Positions 54,298 to 62,300 of a stretch of DNA of 64,000 bases are shown here, piece after piece. The DNA is from Clostridium sporogenes. GTDB taxonomy: Bacteria; Bacillota; Clostridia; Clostridiales; Clostridiaceae. Position 1 is the first letter of the stretch, and the number at the start of each line of letters is the position of its first letter. The position numbers and the translations under genes are program-made. The DNA lies in NCBI RefSeq assembly GCF_001020205.1, contig NZ_CP011663.1:1178001-1242000 (forward strand), given 5' to 3'. The notes beneath the pieces were generated by a model, which worked only from the letters and a program-made list of their open reading frames with translations, did not search any database and was not told the origin of the DNA.

Positions 54298-55731
54298 ATG
54301 GAAAGTATAAGTACTGTAATTATTAAAGAACAGCAGGAAGTTATAAAGAAATTTTTACCCATAAGATTTATATTAATTAACGTAGCAATCATTTTTATTT
54401 ATGTAAGTCATGTTAAATTAAATTTAGAATCTTTTTGTGTTTTTAATATTGCAATGGTAGAGGGAATAATATTTAATAATATCTTGTATGGATTTTCTAA
54501 TAGAGATATGAAAAATTTTAAAAACAAACTTAATAGTGAATATAATAACAAAACAAAAATATATAAAAATTTTATTAATAATATTATTTCACCTATAATA
54601 ATATTAAAAGATGAAAAAGTTTATTTTATGAATGATGAAGCTAAAAAATTTATAAAAATTAAAAAGAACATAAATTTTAATAATATAAATATATATGATT
54701 ATTTAGAAGAAAAATTTTATAAAGAAGGATTATTAAAAATAGATAATATAAAAAATTCTACAGGTGTTACTTATCTAAATGAAAAAATTATTTTAAAAAG
54801 TGGAGAAATATTAAAAGTGGATTTAAGATGCTTTATTTTAAACTTAAATGACCAAGAATTTGTAACTATATCTATCAAAAACAATATGGTAGTACAAGAA
54901 AACAAAAAATTATCTGAAAAGTTAGAAAAAATCAAACTAGAAAATAGGCAAAGAGCTGAATTTTATGCTAATATATCTCATGATTTAAAGACACCTATAA
55001 ATATTATATATTCTGCTATTCAAGTTATGAATATGGCTTTAGATAATAAAAGAATAGATACTATTGAAAAATATATTGGAGTAATAAAACAAAATTGTTA
55101 TAGACTTTTGAGACTTGTAAATAATATAGTTAATACCAATAAAATTGAATCCGGTTGCTGTAAAATTAAATTAAATAATAACAATATAGTTAGTTTGGTT
55201 GAAGATATAGTTGAATCTGTTTCTACATATGTTGAAAATAATGATATGAATATAATATTTGATACAAATACAGAAGAAAAAATTATAGCTTGTGATAAGG
55301 ATATGATAGAAAGAGTTGTATTGAATCTTATATCAAACTCTGTTAAATATAAACAAAGTGGAAGAGGATGTATACAAGTCACTGTACAGGATAAAGAAGA
55401 TAGAGTTCTTATTTCTGTTAAAGATAATGGTATAGGCATACCTAAAAATATGCAAAAAAATGTATTTAATAGATTTGTACAATCCAATAGAAAAGAATAT
55501 GATTTAACAACTTGTAGTAGTGGTATAGGTCTTGCTTTAGTTAAATCTATAGTTGATATGCATGAAGGAAATATTCAGATAGATAGTAAAGAAAATAAAG
55601 GTACAGAAATAATCTTTGACCTCCCTTCTAAAAAAGTTAAAGAAACTGATAAATGTAAGGAAATATATACTAAAAATATAGGGCAGAATGTAAAAATTGA
55701 ATTCCCAGAAATATATGATAGCGCTATTTGA
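54298..55731 (+). CDS. Orphan sensor histidine kinase
   Basis: A 477-residue kinase. Two N-terminal membrane segments (about residues 20-65) are joined by only a short loop. A PAS-like region (about 85-190) precedes a coiled linker. The H-box is FYANISHDLKTPINIIYSA. The ATPase domain has NLISNSVKYKQSG, DNGIGIPKNMQKNVFNRF and SSGIGLALVKSIVDMHEG. The H-box and ATPase resemble clostridial orphan kinases that can phosphorylate Spo0A. No response regulator gene is adjacent. GGGGAGTGGGG lies before the ATG. Signal and target unknown. Confidence 0.9.
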   Translation: MESISTVIIKEQQEVIKKFLPIRFILINVAIIFIYVSHVKLNLESFCVFNIAMVEGIIFNNILYGFSNRDMKNFKNKLNSEYNNKTKIYKNFINNIISPIIILKDEKVYFMNDEAKKFIKIKKNINFNNINIYDYLEEKFYKEGLLKIDNIKNSTGVTYLNEKIILKSGEILKVDLRCFILNLNDQEFVTISIKNNMVVQENKKLSEKLEKIKLENRQRAEFYANISHDLKTPINIIYSAIQVMNMALDNKRIDTIEKYIGVIKQNCYRLLRLVNNIVNTNKIESGCCKIKLNNNNIVSLVEDIVESVSTYVENNDMNIIFDTNTEEKIIACDKDMIERVVLNLISNSVKYKQSGRGCIQVTVQDKEDRVLISVKDNGIGIPKNMQKNVFNRFVQSNRKEYDLTTCSSGIGLALVKSIVDMHEGNIQIDSKENKGTEIIFDLPSKKVKETDKCKEIYTKNIGQNVKIEFPEIYDSAI

Positions 55732-55761
55732 ATAAAAACCTTTATATATGCTTTTAGTAAT

Positions 55762-55808
55762 AAAGAGGGCGTTTCAAAATTAAATATATTTTGAAACACC
55801 TTCCTTTT
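55762..55808. terminator. Terminator after the kinase gene
   Basis: Eighteen-bp imperfect arms, GAGGGCGTTTCAAAA against TTTTGAAACACCTTCC, followed by TTTT. Sequence recalls the ends of the palindromic element family. Confidence 0.8.
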
Positions 55809-55840
55809 ATTAGTTTATTATGAAAATTGATTTTAAAAAT

Positions 55841-55960
55841 TTATTTGTTTTTATTTTTATTAGTTATTTTATTTTTTCCTTCTTCTGAAATTATAGGGGT
55901 CTGATAATTACACTTTTCCATTCTAGCTTTTTTATTATCAGGTTGACTATCTTTAGGCAT
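55841..55960 (-). CDS. Small hypothetical protein (39 residues)
   Basis: ATG at 55960 is preceded by AAGGAGAGATGTTTC, a strong ribosome binding site. The protein begins MPKDSQPDNKKARMEKCNYQ and ends in a Lys/Asn-rich tail with one cysteine. It is convergent with the kinase gene and ends next to that gene's terminator, which can also serve it. No family recognised. Confidence 0.5.
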   Translation of the reverse strand: MPKDSQPDNKKARMEKCNYQTPIISEEGKNKITNKNKNK

Positions 55961-56205
55961 GAAACATCTCTCCTTATTGTAAATTATTAAGTTCCTTTAG
56001 AATTATTTTATTAAAAAGTATTTTTAGCTTTTTTAATATTGAAAGAACTTATATATGTGATAAACTTATTTTTTACATAAAGACTGTTTTATATTACTTA
56101 AAATATTAAAATTTTCTACGAAAAAGTATATGAACGAATATAATATATCTTTAGAGTGTAATAATAAAAATTAATTTATCTATTGATTTTTATAGGAGGA
56201 TAAAA

Positions 56206-56304
56206 ATGGTGAAAAAGAATAATAGATTCAATGTTATATTTTTAATTATGAGCTTAATTATAGTGTTTTTTACTATGTTAAAAGTACATATAAATATAAA
56301 ATAA
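56206..56304 (+). CDS. Tiny membrane protein (32 residues)
   Basis: ATAGGAGGATAAAA lies immediately before the ATG, a near-ideal ribosome binding site. The product has a basic start (MVKKNNRFN), one hydrophobic helix (VIFLIMSLIIVFFTMLKV) and a short tail HINIK. It is followed by a hairpin terminator, which supports a real gene. No family recognised. Confidence 0.5.
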   Translation: MVKKNNRFNVIFLIMSLIIVFFTMLKVHINIK

Positions 56305-56318
56305 AATTATACAATTGG

Positions 56319-56377
56319 AACAAGGTCTGTCTCTAAATAAATTTAAATCTATTTTATTTAAAGATGAACCTTGTTAA
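56319..56377 (+). terminator. Hairpin after the tiny membrane gene
   Basis: AACAAGGT and ACCTTGTT form the outer stem, with CTCTAAATAAA/TTATTTAAAG inside. Another member of the CTYAAATAAATTT-type hairpins. Confidence 0.65.
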
Positions 56378-56579
56378 TGTTAAAATATAAACATAAAACA
56401 ATAAAAATTTATTAATATTTAAATGAATATTAAGATAAATAAGATATAATTAAGGAAAGTTATGTTATTTTTATAACAATTTTTGTTTTTATATTTTAAA
56501 ATTTGTGGTAATATATATTTATAGATTATTTATTTAAAGGTTTACAACCAAGGGTAGTATAAATTTAGAGGTGAATTAT

Positions 56580-57359
56580 ATGGAAAAAGATTTTGCAATA
56601 GCTTTTATAGGAAATAATATTTTTTATCATTTAGGTGTAGTTAAAGCTATAGAAGAATATAATATGTATAATAAATTTAAGGCAGTATCGGGAATTGGGT
56701 TAGGATCATTAAGTGCTATAATGTTTGGTAAAAAAGATTGTAATTCATTTAAATATATATGTACTTTAATGAGTAATATAAAAAGAATACATATTAAAGA
56801 AGATGAAATTTATCAAATTTTGAATATGCATACTATAAATAAGAGTTTAAATGAAAAAATACATATATGGAGCAGAAAGATTTCTAAGGAAGGCATGATA
56901 AATTGGAGCGATATCCTAAAAATTATAAATAATAAATATACAAATCTAGGAAAGAATGATTTTAAAATGGATTGCTATTTAGGGTGCTATGAGTTGCCTT
57001 TTATGAGAAAATCAGTATTTAAATTAAACAATCATGATAGTAATTATATGGAGAAAATTATATTAAATTCAGTGGCAAAACCTAATATATTTAATAATAC
57101 AGTTAAGAGTAAATCTTTTATTACAGGAGATATAAATTGTGAATTGCCTATAGAAATATTAAAAGACAATAATTATAAAAATATATTAATAATTGATTCA
57201 AATAATATGAAAATAAAATATGAATATGAAGGATTAGAAAAATTTAATGAGAAAGATTTAGGTAATAAGATTAAATATGATGAACCAGAAAAATACATAC
57301 AAAAAGCATATGAGGACACAATAAATATTATAAAAAACAATTTAAAAAATATAGCTTAA
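56580..57359 (+). CDS. Degenerate patatin-like protein
   Basis: A 259-residue protein with the overall patatin plan: FAIAFIGNNIFYHLGVVKAIEEY at the N-terminus, then the nucleophile elbow and a late block KPNIFNNTVKSKSFITGDINCELPIEIL. The elbow GxSxG reads GIGLG (Gly40 for Ser). The catalytic aspartate block, usually DGG or DGA before xxNxP, reads TGD. It is therefore probably not a lipase. The ATG at 56580 is preferred, since GAGG lies eight bases upstream; the GTG at 56571 overlaps that site. Single gene with its own terminator. Confidence 0.7.
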   Translation: MEKDFAIAFIGNNIFYHLGVVKAIEEYNMYNKFKAVSGIGLGSLSAIMFGKKDCNSFKYICTLMSNIKRIHIKEDEIYQILNMHTINKSLNEKIHIWSRKISKEGMINWSDILKIINNKYTNLGKNDFKMDCYLGCYELPFMRKSVFKLNNHDSNYMEKIILNSVAKPNIFNNTVKSKSFITGDINCELPIEILKDNNYKNILIIDSNNMKIKYEYEGLEKFNEKDLGNKIKYDEPEKYIQKAYEDTINIIKNNLKNIA

Positions 57360-57382
57360 ATAAAAATTTTATTAGGTTTAAG

Positions 57383-57428
57383 AAAAGTTGCTAATGATTA
57401 TTAAAGTATCTTTAGCAACTTTTTTATT
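57383..57428 (+). terminator. Terminator of the patatin-like gene
   Basis: AAAAGTTGCTAA/TTAGCAACTTTT with a 17-base loop and a T-run. Confidence 0.85.
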
Positions 57429-57538
57429 TATAGATACTGTTAACAAAAATATAAATGTAACATAAGAATAAATTAAGGGAATTTTATTATATTTAAAGTA
57501 AAAATATTCTTAAATTATAGAATATAAGATTTTTGTGT

Positions 57539-57544
57539 TATAAT
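57539..57544 (+). promoter_or_regulatory. -10 element of the mgtE leader transcript
   Basis: TATAAT at 57539-57544, about 45 bases before the structured leader; the -35 (TTATAG, 18 bp upstream) is weak. Confidence 0.5.
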
Positions 57545-57588
57545 GTATGAGTTAAAGAAATAAATGTTAGGCAAATAATATTTTGATA

Positions 57589-57860
57589 AGAAAGGTTGGT
57601 GGTAGTTGTGGAATCTGGACCTTATGAACCCAAATCGAAACTTAATACAATAAATAGCAAGTACCACAGTTACAAAGCCTTTCTATTTAGTTTAGGCCTA
57701 AATTTCATAAGTAAACTATAAATTCATGTATAAATATTATATTTATATTTGAAAAACTCATTTAGTTATATAATGTTTATTAATGAAAACTGTGCTATAA
57801 AAACTAAAATTAATTTAATATAAGAGGTTTTGTTTGTGGTGCCTAAAGGAGGAACCACAA
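57589..57860 (+). ncRNA. Candidate translational riboswitch in the mgtE leader
   Basis: Three mutually dependent helices are visible. P1: 57589-57595 with 57678-57684 (AGAAAGG/CCTTTCT). P2: 57602-57611 with 57664-57673 (ten pairs, two G-U), enclosing a 52-base internal region with CTGGACCTTATGAACCC. Sequestor: 57834-57840 with 57854-57860 (TTGTGGT/ACCACAA) plus 57842-57844 with 57850-57852, burying the GGAGG of mgtE. The 3' strand of P2 (57661-57669) can instead pair nine bases with 57834-57842 and free the GGAGG. So P2 and anti-sequestor exclude each other. The conserved M-box sequences are not present. The ligand is unknown; Mg2+ is the natural guess. Confidence 0.6.
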
Positions 57861-59194
57861 TGGAAAAGATACTAGAACTTATAAACGGGAAAAAATATTC
57901 AGAAGCTAGAGAAGAACTTTTAAAGCTAAATAGTGTAGATATAGCTACTTTGTTAGAAGAAGTAGATAATAAAAAAAATATGCTAGTTTTGTTTAGATTA
58001 TTACCTAAAGATATAGAAATAGATGTATTTTCCTATATGCCCAATGATATGCAACAATATATAATACAATCTATAACCCATGAGGAAATGACTACTATAA
58101 TAGATCAATTATATTTTGATGATGTTATTGATTTATTAGAAGAAATGCCTGCTAATATAGTTAAAAAGATTTTACTAAATACAGATGAGAAAAAAAGAAA
58201 GCTTATAAATCAGTTCTTAAAATATGAAGAAGATTCAGCTGGAAGTATAATGACTATAGAGTTTGTAGACTTGAAAAAAGAAATGACTGTAGAACAGGCT
58301 ATAGAACGTATAAGAAAAACTGGTGTAGATAAGCAAACTATAAATACTTGTTATGTTATTGATAAAAATAGAAAATTAGAGGGAATTACTTCTATAAGAA
58401 GACTTATATTAAGTAATAAAGACGTATTAATAAAAGATATTATGAAAGAAAATTATGTTTTCATAAATACTTTTGATGATCAAGAATATGTTGCTAGTCA
58501 ATTTAAAAAATATGATTTAGTTTCTATGCCAGTAGTTGATAAAGAACATAGATTAGTTGGTATCATAACTATAGATGATATAGTTGATATAATAGATCAA
58601 GAAAACACAGAGGATTTTCACAAGATGGCAGCCATGGAGCCTTCAGAAGAGGAGTATTTAAAAACAGGAGTTTTTGAATTAGCAAAACATAGGATAATTT
58701 GGCTTTTAGTACTTATGATATCAGCCACATTTACAGGAAATATTATTAGAAAATCTGAAGATGTACTGCAATCTGTAGTTATACTTGCATCCTTTATACC
58801 AATGTTAATGGATACTGGTGGAAATTCAGGCTCACAATCTTCAACTTTAGTTATAAGAGGTTTAGCCTTGGGAGAAATAAAGCTTAAAGATATATTTAAA
58901 GTTATGTGGAAAGAGTTTAGGGTAAGTATAGTTGTAGGTATAGTTTTATCAATAGTTAATTTTTTAAGAATATACTTCATAGAAAAAGTAAGTTTTATGG
59001 TATCTATGACAGTATGTATAAGTTTATTTTTTACAGTAGTATTAGCAAAGGTTGTAGGGGGAATATTACCTATAGCTGCTAAAAAATTAAAATTAGATCC
59101 AGCCATAATGGCTAGCCCATTAATTACGACTATAGTAGATGCAGTAGCACTTTTAATTTACTTTGGTATAGCTAAAATGTTACTTGGAATATAA
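57860..59194 (+). CDS. mgtE: Magnesium transporter MgtE
   Basis: A 444-residue Mg2+ channel. The N domain of helical repeats (about 1-120) is followed by two CBS domains (YEEDSAGSIMTIEFVDL... and IMKENYVFINTFDDQEYVASQF...GIITIDDIVDII), a plug helix and five membrane helices. The helices include PMLMDTGGNSGSQSSTLVIRGLALGEI and LDPAIMASPLITTIVDA. N and CBS domains close the pore when internal Mg2+ is high. The ATG at 57860 has AAAGGAGG seven bases upstream; an in-frame TTG at 57830 is rejected. The ribosome binding site lies in a leader hairpin. Confidence 0.96.
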   Translation: MEKILELINGKKYSEAREELLKLNSVDIATLLEEVDNKKNMLVLFRLLPKDIEIDVFSYMPNDMQQYIIQSITHEEMTTIIDQLYFDDVIDLLEEMPANIVKKILLNTDEKKRKLINQFLKYEEDSAGSIMTIEFVDLKKEMTVEQAIERIRKTGVDKQTINTCYVIDKNRKLEGITSIRRLILSNKDVLIKDIMKENYVFINTFDDQEYVASQFKKYDLVSMPVVDKEHRLVGIITIDDIVDIIDQENTEDFHKMAAMEPSEEEYLKTGVFELAKHRIIWLLVLMISATFTGNIIRKSEDVLQSVVILASFIPMLMDTGGNSGSQSSTLVIRGLALGEIKLKDIFKVMWKEFRVSIVVGIVLSIVNFLRIYFIEKVSFMVSMTVCISLFFTVVLAKVVGGILPIAAKKLKLDPAIMASPLITTIVDAVALLIYFGIAKMLLGI

Positions 59195-59254
59195 TAAAAG
59201 AAATTAATAATAATTTTACTTAAAAAAGTAATTATATAGATAAATATTATAATG

Positions 59255-59301
59255 AATAAGCATAGGTATGTTTAAGACACTTAAACATACCTATGCTTAT
59301 T
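59255..59301 (+). terminator. Terminator of mgtE
   Basis: Perfect 21-bp arms (59255-59275, 59281-59301) with a five-base loop; outer bases AATAAGC/GCTTATT. Confidence 0.9.
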
Positions 59302-59566
59302 TAAATATATATTTATCTATAGGAATTTATAGAATTTGTTATTTGTGTATAAGTTATATAGTATTTTTTTATTTAGAGCCATATAATATTTTAAAATTAA
59401 TTAATAAATAAATTAATTACATATAATAAGGACTTAGTGAGATGAATTGGTGTTTGTAGCAGGATATGATTTTGTTATTTAAAAATAATTTCATATAGTA
59501 TACTATATAAAATTATAATATATTATGGATTTATAAAATTTTATAAAAAATTATAAAATCTTATCG

Positions 59567-59595
59567 TTGACAGTTCATAAAATAAAATTTATAAT
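59567..59595 (+). promoter_or_regulatory. Promoter of the serine operon
   Basis: TTGACA (59567-59572), 17-bp spacer, TATAAT (59590-59595): consensus in both boxes, 43 bp before the T-box stem I. Confidence 0.9.
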
Positions 59596-59637
59596 AGAGA
59601 AAAATGAAGGTTTGACACATTTAAAAATTCATATTAG

Positions 59638-59856
59638 CCCATGATGAGAATAGTAGCTTAAATATAGGTTAAAGAGAGTCAGTGGTTGGTGAAAACTGAT
59701 GCTGTATGTTTTAGTGAATCCACCTCGGAGGTAATTGCGATGAGCAATACGGTTAGAACCGTTATATTTTTGAGAGAATCATATAATTTTTTATATGATT
59801 AATAAGGGTGGCAACGCGAGTCAATCGTCCCTACCAAGGGATGGTGGACTCTTTTT
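59638..59856 (+). ncRNA. T-box leader (serine type)
   Basis: The conserved T-box AAGGGTGGCAACGCGAG is at 59804-59820, followed by a terminator (GAGTC with GACTC, GTCCCT with AGGGAT) and five Ts. Stem I starts at ATGATGAGAATAG. The specifier position in GTGAA-TCC-ACCTC is UCC (59719-59721), a serine codon. It precedes serine biosynthesis genes. Aligning it with the argS T-box in this window places UCC and AGA at the same position. Confidence 0.95.
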
Positions 59857-60076
59857 GTATTCCGAAAAAATAGGTTTTCTATATATTCTTCTTAGAATTT
59901 CACTTTAATAGTGCATAACTTTAAAATAGTATATAAGAAAAACAAATTAAGTAGTCTGAATTATATTAATGAATAAATACTTTAATAGTAAAAGAAAAGG
60001 ATGCTATAAATTCATAGTTCAGAATATTGAAAAAATATCTAAAATTATAGTTAAAATTAAGAGGAGGAAATTTATT

Positions 60077-61150
60077 ATGCATAAAAGATTATTTATTCCA
60101 GGACCGGTAGAAGTAGAAAGAGATGTATTAGAAAAAATGAGTATGGCTATGATAGGTCATAGAACAAAGGAAGCTTCAGTTCTTCAGAAGGATATTAGTG
60201 ATAAATTGAGAGAAGTTTTTAATACAAAAGAGGAGATTTTACTATCTACATCTTCTGGCAGTGGACTTATGGAAGGTGCTATAAGATGCACTACAGTTAA
60301 AAGGGCAGCGGTATTTGCTATAGGTGCCTTTGGTAAGAGATGGTATGAAATGGCTGTAGCAAATAATGTACCAGCAGATTTATATGAAGTGCCATGGGGA
60401 GAAGCTGTAAAACCAGAATTAGTAGATGAGGTGTTAGCTACAGGAAAATATGATTCTATTTTTATAACTCATAATGAAACCTCTACAGGCATTATGAATC
60501 CAGTAGAAGAAATAAGCAAAGTAATAAAAAAATATCCAGAAGTAATATGGTCATTAGATTGTGTTAGCTCTATGGCAGGAACAAAAATAGAAGTAGATAA
60601 GCTAGGGGTAGATGTATGTATAACCTCTACTCAAAAGGCATTAGCATTACCACCAGGAATGGCTATCTGCTCATTCTCTCAAAGGGCTGTAGAAAGGGCA
60701 GAAAAAGTTACTAACAGAGGATATTATTTAGATTTACTTTCTCTTTATAAATATATACAAAAGAAAAACTATCAATATCCATCTACACCTTCTTTATCTC
60801 ATATGTTTGCCATGGATTATAGACTAGATAAAATTTTAGAGGAAGGTCTTGAAAATAGATATGAAAGACATGTAGAAATGGCAGAGTATGTAAGAGATTG
60901 GGCTAGAAAATACTTTAAAATTTATGGAGATGAAAAATATTTATCAAATACTTTAACTAATATAGAAAATACAAGAAATATAGATATTAAAAAGTTAAAT
61001 GAAGAATTAGGTGAAAGAGGTTTTCAAATATCTAATGGCTATGGAAAACTAAAAGACAAAGGATTTAGAATAGCTCACATGGGACAATGCACACTAAAAG
61101 ATATAAAAGAATTATTAGAAAATATAAATGATATCTTAGGATTAGAATAG
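60077..61150 (+). CDS. Class V aminotransferase, probable phosphoserine/serine-pyruvate type
   Basis: A 357-residue fold-type I aminotransferase of the alanine-glyoxylate/serine-pyruvate class. FIPGPVEVERDVLEKMSMAMIGHRTKEAS opens it; the cofactor lysine lies in TSTQKALALPPGMAICSFS. In clostridia lacking classical SerC this type makes phosphoserine from 3-phosphohydroxypyruvate. The T-box with a serine specifier and serA downstream support that. The ATG at 60077 follows AGAGGAGG; an upstream ATG at 59969 in frame would add 36 basic residues and is rejected. Confidence 0.88.
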   Translation: MHKRLFIPGPVEVERDVLEKMSMAMIGHRTKEASVLQKDISDKLREVFNTKEEILLSTSSGSGLMEGAIRCTTVKRAAVFAIGAFGKRWYEMAVANNVPADLYEVPWGEAVKPELVDEVLATGKYDSIFITHNETSTGIMNPVEEISKVIKKYPEVIWSLDCVSSMAGTKIEVDKLGVDVCITSTQKALALPPGMAICSFSQRAVERAEKVTNRGYYLDLLSLYKYIQKKNYQYPSTPSLSHMFAMDYRLDKILEEGLENRYERHVEMAEYVRDWARKYFKIYGDEKYLSNTLTNIENTRNIDIKKLNEELGERGFQISNGYGKLKDKGFRIAHMGQCTLKDIKELLENINDILGLE

Positions 61151-61355
61151 AGTTATAATTTCTAACTTAAAAAATAATAAAATTATAATTTTAGATGTAA
61201 GGAATTAAGATAAGTTATTGATTTATAAATTAAATAATAATGGAATTATAGTTCAAAATATGAAGAATTATAAAATGAATTAATTATATTTATAAAATAA
61301 GAAAAATAAAAAAGATTAATGGGATTCCCCATATATATTTGAGAGGATGAAATTT

Positions 61356-62300
61356 ATGATAAAAATATTAGTTTCTGATGGAATGGAGCAAAATGCTTTA
61401 AATAAATTAAATGAGCAAGGATTTGTGGTATTAGATAAACATTTTGAAAAAGAGGAGCTTAAAGATAAAATAAAAGATTTTAATGCTATTATAATAAGAT
61501 CAGCTACTAAAGTAGATAAAGAAATAATAGATGCAGGTATAAAAGGAAATCTAAAATTGGTTATAAGGGCAGGCGTTGGTCTTGATAATGTGAATCTGGA
61601 ATATGCTAAAGAAAAAGGCGTTAAGGTCTTTAATACACCTAAAGCTAGTAGTGTATCTGTGGCAGAATTAACACTAGGGCATATGCTTTGTATAAGTAGA
61701 TTTATAAATACAGCAAATGTTACTATGCTTGAAGGGAAATGGGAAAAGAAAAAGTATAAAGGAACAGAAATATATGGAAAAACCTTAGGTTTAATAGGAT
61801 TTGGAAGAATAGCTAGAGAAGTTGCTAAAAGAGCTAATGCTTTAGGCATGAATGTAATTTATTATGATATAGCAGGCAAATGTGAAGAATACAAAGAATT
61901 TAAATGCTGTACCTTAGAGTATTTATTAAAGAATTCAGATTTTATATCTGTTCATATACCTTTCAATAAAGATAGAGGAGCTTTATTAAAGGAAGAAGAA
62001 TTTAATATAATGAAAGATGGAGTTTATATAATAAATTGTGCTAGAGGTGGAGTAATAGAAGAAGAAGCTCTTTTAAAAGCTCTTAATAATGGAAAAGTAA
62101 CAGCAGCAGCTTTAGATGTATTTGAAAATGAGCCAAAACCAAAAGAAGAACTTATAAATCATGAAAGAGTAAGTGTAACGCCTCATATAGGGGCATCTAC
62201 TAAAGAAGCTCAGATGAGAATAGGAGAAGAAATAGTAGATATATTAGATAATTTTTTTAATATAGGAGGAGAAGAACATGACCATATTAAAGTCATTTAA
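61356..62300 (+). CDS. serA: D-3-phosphoglycerate dehydrogenase (short form)
   Basis: A 314-residue D-2-hydroxyacid dehydrogenase. The NAD fold is KTLGLIGFGRIAREVAKRANALG. The catalytic Arg, Glu and His lie in CARGGVIEEEAL, FENEP and VTPHIGAS. It is the short type without the ACT regulatory domain, so no serine feedback by that route. It opens the serine pathway from 3-phosphoglycerate. ATG at 61356 is preferred, since GAGAGG lies nine bases upstream; the ATG at 61347 is too close to it. The stop overlaps the next gene. Confidence 0.9.
   Translation: MIKILVSDGMEQNALNKLNEQGFVVLDKHFEKEELKDKIKDFNAIIIRSATKVDKEIIDAGIKGNLKLVIRAGVGLDNVNLEYAKEKGVKVFNTPKASSVSVAELTLGHMLCISRFINTANVTMLEGKWEKKKYKGTEIYGKTLGLIGFGRIAREVAKRANALGMNVIYYDIAGKCEEYKEFKCCTLEYLLKNSDFISVHIPFNKDRGALLKEEEFNIMKDGVYIINCARGGVIEEEALLKALNNGKVTAAALDVFENEPKPKEELINHERVSVTPHIGASTKEAQMRIGEEIVDILDNFFNIGGEEHDHIKVI

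Noticed and set aside
57589..57684. Assignment of the mgtE leader to the known M-box (ykoK) class
   Set aside because: The conserved GUUAGGUGAGGCUCCU start and the three long parallel stems are not present, and the structure is much shorter.
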